A stretch of 6,280 bases of DNA from an uncultured Clostridia bacterium (GTDB lineage Bacteria > Bacillota > Clostridia > TANB77 > CAG-508): assembly GCA_934167365.1 (NCBI GenBank), contig CAKPKU010000081.1:1-6280 (forward strand), in the 5' to 3' direction. The translations under genes were made by a program, and so were the position numbers. Of this stretch, positions 1 to 3,863 are shown piece by piece. Every line of letters starts with the position of its first letter. Within the stretch, counting starts at the first letter, position 1. Under the pieces are notes generated by a model. That model was given only the letters and a program-made list of their open reading frames with translations. It did no database searches and had not been told where the DNA came from.

Positions 1-16
1 CCCCACAGCCAGATTT

Positions 17-47
17 ATCAAGGAATTCAAAGTTCCTTGATTTTTTT
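17..47 (+). terminator. Intrinsic terminator of an upstream off-window gene
   Basis: A 9-bp perfect stem (17-25 with 33-41) around a 7-base loop is followed directly by a run of T (to 47). This is a standard Rho-independent terminator reading to the right. The gene it serves lies left of the window; the 16 bases before it are too few to identify it. Confidence 0.85.
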
Positions 48-121
48 ATTACCCTAAAAAAGCGGCGAAAGTTTTTGAGATTGAAAAATTAGTTAAAATT
101 TAAAGTGCAATTGTGTGATTT

Positions 122-149
122 TAAAGTGTAAATTTTGCACTTTATTTTT
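122..149 (+). terminator. Possible hairpin terminator
   Basis: Bases 122-132 pair with 134-144 almost perfectly (one G-T wobble), giving a tight hairpin followed by a short T-run (145-149). It resembles a rightward terminator, but no gene or clear promoter lies between it and the terminator at 17-47. It may be a second-chance terminator or the end of a short untranslated RNA. The same 3' arm can instead pair with 101-110. Confidence 0.35.
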
Positions 150-210
150 GTAGTGTTGGAGGTGTCAATATTTTTTTTTAATTATGTCTGTTAATGTCAA
201 TAAGGAAATG

Positions 211-246
211 TACAAAATTTTGAATTTAATAATGTACAATTTTGTA
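211..246. repeat. Inverted repeat in the intergenic region
   Basis: A 9-base arm at 211-219 is the exact reverse complement of 238-246, with an 18-base spacer. A second copy of the TGTACAA core (209-215 and 233-239) makes the region also partly directly repeated. The composition is AT-rich, so chance occurrence is quite possible; a protein binding site is an alternative. Confidence 0.3.
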
Positions 247-546
247 TTGACAATAACATCATTAAATTACATAAAAATTTCCTCCTAAAATATAAATAAA
301 TTCCCCAAAATATGCTAGTAAAATTGTGGAGTTTTTTTCAAAAAAGGGCAAAATTTAACACATTTGTTCACTAAATTAAAATCCACTCAAGTCCGTATTT
401 CACTAACATACAATTAATTGAATACATTATGTGATCATCATAAACACAAGCTCACAACCAAAACTACCCCCACACCCAAACATCACCCATCCCTCCAATA
501 AAAATCATCAAATCCCATAAAACTTCAACTATTTTCCAAATACCTA

Positions 547-575
547 TTGCACAAACCAAAAAGATATGTTATCAT
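547..575 (+). promoter_or_regulatory. Sigma-A promoter for the Cys-tail small protein
   Basis: A -35-like TTGCAC (547-552) and a -10-like TATCAT (570-575) are separated by exactly 17 bases, placing the start of transcription near 582, about 22 bases before the ATG at 604. The spacer contains CACAAACCAAAAA (550-562), which recurs identically in the aqpZ promoter. Both hexamers deviate from consensus, so the promoter may be weak or activated. Confidence 0.6.
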
Positions 576-603
576 AAGACCATAATTTTTTAGGAGGGAT
601 AAT

Positions 604-825
604 ATGCCTAAGACATATCAAATTAGAGTGCGCAGTGAGCACTCCAAAGCGGAAGAAATCCGCAGAAGAGCATTGAAACTAGGGTCCTGTTCTGTTACAA
701 CGAGACCAGTAACTGGAGTTAATATTGTAGAGACTCTAGTAGAGTTCAAAAAAATCAAAGATAAGTCCAATTTTGAAAGTTGGCTCAAAAAAAAGTGTAA
801 AGATTGTAATTGTAACTGTAATTAA
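604..825 (+). CDS. Small basic protein with Cys-rich tail, unknown function
   Basis: I do not recognise this 73-residue protein. The ATG is preceded by AGGAGG (592-597) at a good 6-base distance, and the gene has its own promoter and a strong terminator, so it is very likely expressed. The predicted order of elements is beta (YQIRVRS), a charged helix rich in E, R and K (about 14-27), two beta strands (about 29-50) and a second helix ending in a Lys cluster (53-64), a compact beta-alpha-beta-beta-alpha fold. The end, CKDCNCNCN, places Cys at 65, 68, 70 and 72, with another at 29. That tail could bind a metal or an Fe-S cluster, or form disulfides; this is inference. There is no signal peptide or membrane segment, so it should be cytoplasmic. 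It uses more G and C in its codons (CGC, GCG, TCC) than the neighbouring aquaporin, which may hint at a different origin. Confidence 0.8.
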   Translation: MPKTYQIRVRSEHSKAEEIRRRALKLGSCSVTTRPVTGVNIVETLVEFKKIKDKSNFESWLKKKCKDCNCNCN

Positions 826-835
826 AAAATAACAA

Positions 836-874
836 AAAATGGAATTTAAAGCATAAAACTTTAAATTCCATTTT
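836..874 (+). terminator. Strong hairpin terminator after the Cys-tail gene
   Basis: Bases 836-851 and 859-874 form a perfect 16-bp stem around a 7-base loop, starting 10 bases after the stop codon. The stem ends in T residues on the plus strand, and the opposite strand also has a long T-run beyond the stem, so it could stop transcription from both sides. It separates the small gene from aqpZ. Confidence 0.85.
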
Positions 875-893
875 CACATAATCCCATAAAATA

Positions 894-922
894 TTGACAC
901 AAACCAAAAATAGAAATATAAT
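894..922 (+). promoter_or_regulatory. Consensus sigma-A promoter of aqpZ
   Basis: TTGACA (894-899) and TATAAT (917-922) with a 17-base spacer match the consensus exactly. Transcription should begin near 929, leaving a leader of about 25 bases. The spacer carries CACAAACCAAAAA (898-910), shared with the promoter at 547-575. A perfect promoter suggests strong expression or control by a repressor. Confidence 0.9.
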
Positions 923-953
923 CTAACCAATCAAATAAAAGGAGGTAAAACCA

Positions 954-1649
954 ATGAAAAAATATTTTTGTGAACTATTAGGAACCGCAGTACTAGTCTT
1001 ATTCGGCTGTGGAACCGCATCAGTAGCAGGAGCAATAGGAATTGATGGAACAGTAGGAACACTCACAATAGCACTAGCATTTGGTCTATCAATAATCGCA
1101 ATGGCATATGTAATAGGAGACATATCAGGATGCCACGTAAACCCAGCAGTATCGCTTGCAATGTTAATAAACAAAAAAATATCAGTAAAAGACTTTATAG
1201 GATATGTAATATCACAAGTACTAGGAGCATTTTTAGGAATAGGAATACTATATCTAATAATATCAAACACAAGTATATTAGATGCATCAACAAGCATGCT
1301 AGGATCAAATGGGTATGGCTCATTATCAGCAGTAGGAATCAACATGATAGGAGCAATAATAGTAGAAATAATCTTAACATTTGTATTCATATTCACAATA
1401 TTAGGAGTAACATCAGATGCAAAAAAATCATCAGTAGCAGGAATAGTAATAGGACTAACATTAGCATTTGTACATATAATGGGAATAAAATTAACAGGAA
1501 CATCAGTAAACCCAGCAAGAAGCCTAGCACCAGCAGTAATAGCTGGAGGAGAAGCATTAAAACAAGTATGGGTATTTATAATAGCACCATTTATAGGATC
1601 AGCATTAGCAGCAATCACATATAAATTTATAACTAAACCAGAAAAATAA
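954..1649 (+). CDS. aqpZ: Aquaporin Z-type water channel
   Basis: This encodes a 231-residue MIP-family channel, the same length as E. coli AqpZ, placed in the cytoplasmic membrane for rapid water movement. Six hydrophobic helices are visible (about 5-27, 33-55, 80-102, 128-150, 160-180, 202-225), with the two re-entrant NPA loops at N63-P64-A65 and N186-P187-A188. The selectivity filter residues are F43, H174, T183 and R189, matching the AqpZ set by position. This points to water rather than glycerol selectivity, since glycerol facilitators carry a wider filter and longer loops. The SNGYG stretch (118-122) is also AqpZ-like. AAGGAGG (939-945) supports the ATG at 954. The gene is monocistronic, with a consensus promoter and its own terminator. 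Codons end in A so consistently that long spurious frames open on both strands across it. Confidence 0.95.
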   Translation: MKKYFCELLGTAVLVLFGCGTASVAGAIGIDGTVGTLTIALAFGLSIIAMAYVIGDISGCHVNPAVSLAMLINKKISVKDFIGYVISQVLGAFLGIGILYLIISNTSILDASTSMLGSNGYGSLSAVGINMIGAIIVEIILTFVFIFTILGVTSDAKKSSVAGIVIGLTLAFVHIMGIKLTGTSVNPARSLAPAVIAGGEALKQVWVFIIAPFIGSALAAITYKFITKPEK

Positions 1650-1654
1650 ATTCT

Positions 1655-1706
1655 AAAATAAACCAAAATTGTTAGAAAAAAGTTTAACAATTCTGGTTTA
1701 TTTTTT
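1655..1706 (+). terminator. Terminator of aqpZ
   Basis: A long hairpin pairs 1655-1665 with 1694-1704 and 1667-1674 with 1685-1692, interrupted by a single A-C mismatch (1666/1693), and runs into a T-tract at 1701-1706. It begins six bases after the aqpZ stop codon. The run of A at its 5' foot also gives it some terminator character on the minus strand. Confidence 0.85.
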
Positions 1707-1805
1707 ACTCACAAACAAATAAATAATAAAAACAGTAGCTTCATAAAATAACAAACAATGCAAAATATAAAAGAAAATAAAATTTCAGCTAATATAGCAA
1801 AACAT

Positions 1806-1834
1806 TTGAATATAAAAAAAATCTAGATTATAAT
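1806..1834 (+). promoter_or_regulatory. Sigma-A promoter of the HAD phosphatase gene
   Basis: TTGAAT (1806-1811) and a perfect TATAAT (1829-1834) are spaced by 17 bases. Transcription would start near 1841, giving a leader of about 35 bases before the TTG start at 1876. Confidence 0.65.
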
Positions 1835-1862
1835 AAAAAAGTACGAAAAGATATAAAAGAAT

Positions 1863-1867
1863 AGGAG
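1863..1867 (+). promoter_or_regulatory. Ribosome binding site that selects the TTG start
   Basis: AGGAG at 1863-1867 lies 8 bases upstream of the in-frame TTG at 1876. The alternative in-frame GTG at 1867 overlaps this site and has no other purine-rich site upstream, so translation should begin at TTG. Confidence 0.75.
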
Positions 1868-1875
1868 TGATAAAT

Positions 1876-2343
1876 TTGTACTTAATAAACAAATTAAAAA
1901 ACGAACATAAAAACGAAAAAATAGTTATATATGTGGATATGGATGGTGTATTAGCATCATATGATGTAGGCGAAAAATTAGATTTTAAAAATAAAAGACC
2001 ATTAACATCAAATATAAAAACAGTAGAAGAGCTAGCAACATTAGAAAATGTAGAGCTACATATACTATCTGTATGTAGAGAAAATTTTCAAATACAAGAT
2101 AAAAATGAATGGCTAGATAAATATGCACCATTTTTCAAATTAGAGAACAGAGCAATACTTTCAAAAGAAAAGTATTTAAATCAAACAGCAAAAGAATTAA
2201 AGTGTAATTACTTAAAAAAGATAATAAAAAATAAAGGTAATGAGGAAATAGCATTAATAGATGATGATAATGAAGTATTAAAATTTATACACTCACAAAT
2301 AAATAATATAATTTTATTTCAAGACAGTTCATTAATAGATTAA
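1876..2343 (+). CDS. HAD-superfamily phosphatase, 5'-nucleotidase-like
   Basis: This gives a 155-residue soluble protein from the TTG start (158 from the less likely GTG at 1867). HAD motif I is clear as DMDGVLASYD with D21 as predicted nucleophile and D23 as acid/base. Motif II is probably S65 in HILSVC, motif III a Lys near 97-99 (SKEKY), and motif IV the acidic IALIDDDNEV with D129-D131, which binds Mg2+. The short length, with little cap insertion, and the EWLDKYAPF segment after motif II resemble the compact 5'(3')-deoxyribonucleotidase-type and phage-like HAD proteins, so a nucleotide or small phosphoester is a reasonable substrate guess, but the substrate cannot be read from the sequence. 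It has its own promoter and stands alone. The hairpin downstream has its U-tract on the other strand, so how this transcript ends is unclear. Confidence 0.85.
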   Translation: MYLINKLKNEHKNEKIVIYVDMDGVLASYDVGEKLDFKNKRPLTSNIKTVEELATLENVELHILSVCRENFQIQDKNEWLDKYAPFFKLENRAILSKEKYLNQTAKELKCNYLKKIIKNKGNEEIALIDDDNEVLKFIHSQINNIILFQDSSLID

Positions 2344-2349
2344 AAGAAA

Positions 2350-2373
2350 AGAGCTAATCAGCAGATTAGCTCT
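2350..2373 (-). terminator. Convergent hairpin terminator
   Basis: A perfect 10-bp stem (2350-2359 with 2364-2373) around the 4-base loop AGCA lies between two convergent genes. Reading on the minus strand it is followed by a T-rich tail (TTTTCTTTTA), so it is mainly the terminator of the small minus-strand gene. On the plus strand it is followed by A residues and is a poorer stop for the HAD gene, seven bases after whose stop codon it begins. Confidence 0.8.
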
Positions 2374-2393
2374 AAAAAATTCAAATACCGTAA

Positions 2394-2642
2394 CTACTTT
2401 CTAGGAAGAAATGGTACTTTTTTTAAATGTAGAGTTCTCCCTTTTGTATCAACAATGGTATGTCCTTTTAGAAGATAGCCAACAGGAACTTTAATAGTAC
2501 TTCTTTTAGCGCTTTTATAAAGAAGTACATTGTTCCTCTTCATAAGAAAGTTCCCTTCAGGATTTAGTCTTTTTACTTCTTTTAAGAAGCTTGGGTTGGC
2601 GCAATCAAAGTTTCCAATGACTAAATTTTCTTTTGTGTTCAT
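2394..2642 (-). CDS. Small basic protein, unknown function
   Basis: I do not recognise this 82-residue protein. The start is well supported: GGAGGT (2649-2654, minus strand) sits 6 bases before the ATG, with a consensus promoter further upstream and a hairpin terminator after the TAG stop, the only TAG in the window's genes. The sequence is rich in Lys and Arg, lacks signal or membrane segments, and has a mostly beta-like second half (NVLLYKSAKRSTIKVPVGY, then KGHTIVDTKGRTLHLKK), suggesting a small beta-barrel or hairpin fold. Nucleic-acid binding would fit the charge, but that is inference. It is transcribed against the flow of all other genes here and preceded by a leader of about 84 bases with two hairpins. 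Codons are less A-ending than those of aqpZ or the ATPase. Confidence 0.8.
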   Translation of the reverse strand: MNTKENLVIGNFDCANPSFLKEVKRLNPEGNFLMKRNNVLLYKSAKRSTIKVPVGYLLKGHTIVDTKGRTLHLKKVPFLPRK

Positions 2643-2665
2643 AAGTAGACCTCCAAAAGTTCAAA

Positions 2666-2684
2666 TGGTCGAAAATACCGACCA
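2666..2684 (-). promoter_or_regulatory. Inverted repeat in the leader, operator or RNA hairpin
   Basis: TGGTCG (2666-2671) and CGACCA (2679-2684) form a 6-bp inverted repeat with a 7-base centre, GC-rich for this region, about 11 bases upstream of the ribosome binding site of the minus-strand gene. It could be a DNA operator downstream of the promoter or an RNA hairpin in the leader affecting translation. Confidence 0.45.
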
Positions 2685-2692
2685 ATAAATAA

Positions 2693-2730
2693 TAACGTAT
2701 AATGTAGGATGTAATTCACATCGAACGTTA
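2693..2730 (-). promoter_or_regulatory. Second structured element in the minus-strand leader
   Basis: TAACGT (2693-2698) pairs with ACGTTA (2725-2730), and between them GATGT (2708-2712) pairs with ACATC (2718-2722) around a 5-base loop. Together these can fold into a nested stem with an internal loop at or just after the predicted start of transcription. It matches no riboswitch class I know. Confidence 0.35.
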
Positions 2731-2732
2731 AC

Positions 2733-2761
2733 ATAATAACATATATAAACATAAATGTCAA
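2733..2761 (-). promoter_or_regulatory. Sigma-A promoter of the small minus-strand gene
   Basis: On the minus strand, TTGACA (complement of 2756-2761) and TATTAT (complement of 2733-2738) are spaced by 17 bases. Transcription would start near 2726, giving a leader of about 84 bases, unusually long for an 82-residue protein in this compact region. Confidence 0.8.
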
Positions 2762-2798
2762 TATATATAAATAAATTATATGAATAATTTATTAATAA

Positions 2799-2828
2799 TT
2801 GAGATCCTAAAATTTTCCAGGAAATAAT
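2799..2828 (+). promoter_or_regulatory. Possible promoter of the decayed oxidoreductase gene
   Basis: TTGAGA (2799-2804) and AATAAT (2823-2828) are spaced by 18 bases, about 55 bases ahead of the old start codon. In such AT-rich DNA the -10 match is weak evidence. If active, the pseudogene would still be transcribed. Confidence 0.35.
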
Positions 2829-2882
2829 AAATAGAATAAAAAATGGAAAAAGAGCAAAAATAATCTTCAGGAGGATAATTAA

Positions 2883-3752
2883 ATGGATTCGTACTGAATA
2901 AAAAGTTATGAAAAAAAGGAAGATTTTGAAAAGTTAACTAATAATATAAATACATGAATATGCATAATAGGAGGAGGACTAACAGGACTCACATGTGGAT
3001 ATTATTTAAGTAAACACATAGACAATGTAATTATCATAGAAAAGGATAAAATCTGTTCAAGTACAAGCGGAAAAAAACATTGGAAAAGTAACAAGTGAGC
3101 ATGGACTATTTTATAAATATTTAAAAAATTAAACGGAGAAGAATTCGCCAAACTATATTTAGAAGCAAATGTAAATAATAATAACGTAATTGCTGATAAA
3201 GTTATAATAGCAACAAGATATCCAACAATAAATATTCCAGGATACTATTTTTTGAAAATGTATCAATCAACATCATATGCTGTAGTAGCAGATACAAATG
3301 AAAATATATTTGATGAATATTATATAAATTCAGATAACCCCAAAATTTCATTTAGAACAATAGAAGAAGATGGAAAAAAGTTATTACTAGCAGTGGAATA
3401 TGATTATAAAACTGGAACAGAACAAATAACAAATGGTTATACTAATTTAGAAAAAATTATAAAACAAATAAAAGACTCAATAATCTTAAGTAAAATAAAA
3501 ATGCCAAAACAAGCAATAGATGATATTAAATTAGGAGAAGGAAAAATAGTAAAAGTAAATAATCAAAAAGTAGGGGTATATAAATCAGAAACAGGAGAAA
3601 TATATACAGTAAAACCTGTTTGTACACATTTAGGCTGTGAATTATATTTTAATAACAATGATAAAATATGGGAATGTCCATGTCATGGCTCTAAATTTAG
3701 TTATGATGGAAAATCAATAGAAGTACCAGGAATTAATGATTTAAAAAAATAA
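2883..3752 (+). pseudogene. Decayed FAD-dependent oxidoreductase with Rieske domain (YhfW-like)
   Basis: The original ATG at 2883 still has AGGAGG (2869-2874) 8 bases upstream. The frame reads MDSY, TGA (2895), then IKSYEKKEDFEKL and onward to a second TGA (2955) just before the FAD-binding ICIIGGGLTGLTCGYYL, whose glycine motif and following IIIEKDK strand mark a DAO-type Rossmann fold. A 7-A run (3071-3077) shifts the frame by one base; the reading continues as GKVTSEHGLFYKYLK (family hallmark SG..T..VTS.HGL) until a 6-A run (3123-3128) that lacks one A restores the original frame. The frame is then open to the TAA at 3750. The remnant is about 290 codons against roughly 500 in intact relatives as I remember them. 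Material seems lost near 3171-3185 (after LEAN) and near 3470-3510, between the substrate domain and the Rieske domain. Intact relatives are cytoplasmic oxidoreductases of unsettled substrate. The gene can hardly make the full enzyme. Confidence 0.85.
3252..3752 (+). CDS. Residual open frame with intact Rieske [2Fe-2S] domain
   Basis: This is the surviving 3' part of the decayed oxidoreductase, open from TTG 3252 (or ATG 3258) for up to 166 residues; the frame has no stop from 3117 on. Residues 1-75 are the end of the FAD/substrate domain, including MYQSTSYAVVA, a family-typical strand, and residues about 84-163 are the Rieske domain. The cluster ligands C124 and H126 (CTHLGC) and C142 and H145 (CPCHGS) are all kept, as is the C129/C144 pair that usually forms a stabilising disulfide. 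No strong ribosome binding site precedes either start (only a weak CAGGA near 3238-3242), so translation as a separate protein is doubtful. Gene finders would probably call this frame; I regard it as part of the pseudogene unless expression is shown. Confidence 0.4.
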   Translation: MKMYQSTSYAVVADTNENIFDEYYINSDNPKISFRTIEEDGKKLLLAVEYDYKTGTEQITNGYTNLEKIIKQIKDSIILSKIKMPKQAIDDIKLGEGKIVKVNNQKVGVYKSETGEIYTVKPVCTHLGCELYFNNNDKIWECPCHGSKFSYDGKSIEVPGINDLKK

Positions 3753-3760
3753 TATAACTC

Positions 3761-3792
3761 AAAAAGTTCAGTGTAAAAAGCTGAATTTTTTT
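3761..3792 (+). terminator. Terminator after the Rieske remnant
   Basis: TTCAG (3767-3771) pairs with CTGAA (3781-3785), extendable through a bulged G to an A-run/T-run stem, and is followed by seven T (3786-3792). It begins 9 bases after the stop codon and separates the remnant from the ATPase gene. Confidence 0.75.
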
Positions 3793-3863
3793 ATATTTAT
3801 ATAGTCATATAAAGTAATTATCCGAATATAAATTAATAAATTATTTACAAAGGAGGATAAGCT

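Larger units (their letters stand above)
48..546. other. Long intergenic region, no supported gene
   Basis: About 500 bases with no reading frame that has both a ribosome binding site and a credible length. It holds two hairpin arms that compete for one partner (101-144), an inverted repeat (211-219 with 238-246), a 10-base palindrome (411-420), and from about 440 to 560 a stretch almost free of G on the plus strand with C-runs at 467-493. A GGAGG at 158-162 lies about 20 bases from the nearest ATG (184), too far to serve it. An AGGAGG on the minus strand (near 281-286) is followed within a suitable distance only by an ATG whose next codon is a stop. I see no tRNA or riboswitch that I recognise. 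Confidence 0.6.

Noticed and set aside
247..275. TTGACA at 247-252 as a promoter
   Set aside because: No good -10 box lies 16-18 bases downstream (only CATAAA), and no gene follows for over 300 bases.
184..288. Plus-strand frame of 34 codons from ATG 184
   Set aside because: The only ribosome binding site (GGAGG 158-162) is about 20 bases away, and the sequence is low-complexity AT-rich with no domain features.
312..374. Plus-strand frame of 20 codons from ATG 312
   Set aside because: It has no ribosome binding site, is very short, and there is no promoter nearby.
1130..1624. Second plus-strand frame inside aqpZ
   Set aside because: It is an out-of-frame reading of aqpZ, an improbable composition dominated by Asn, Ser, Ile and Arg, with no start signals.
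923..1690. Long minus-strand frame across aqpZ
   Set aside because: It is a shadow of the A-ending codons of aqpZ, with no ribosome binding site; the plus-strand gene has every family motif.
1758..1826. Frame of 22 codons between aqpZ and the HAD gene, resembling a helical peptide
   Set aside because: No ribosome binding site is present, a stop comes early, and it overlaps the HAD promoter. It could be a gene remnant, but nothing recognisable supports that.
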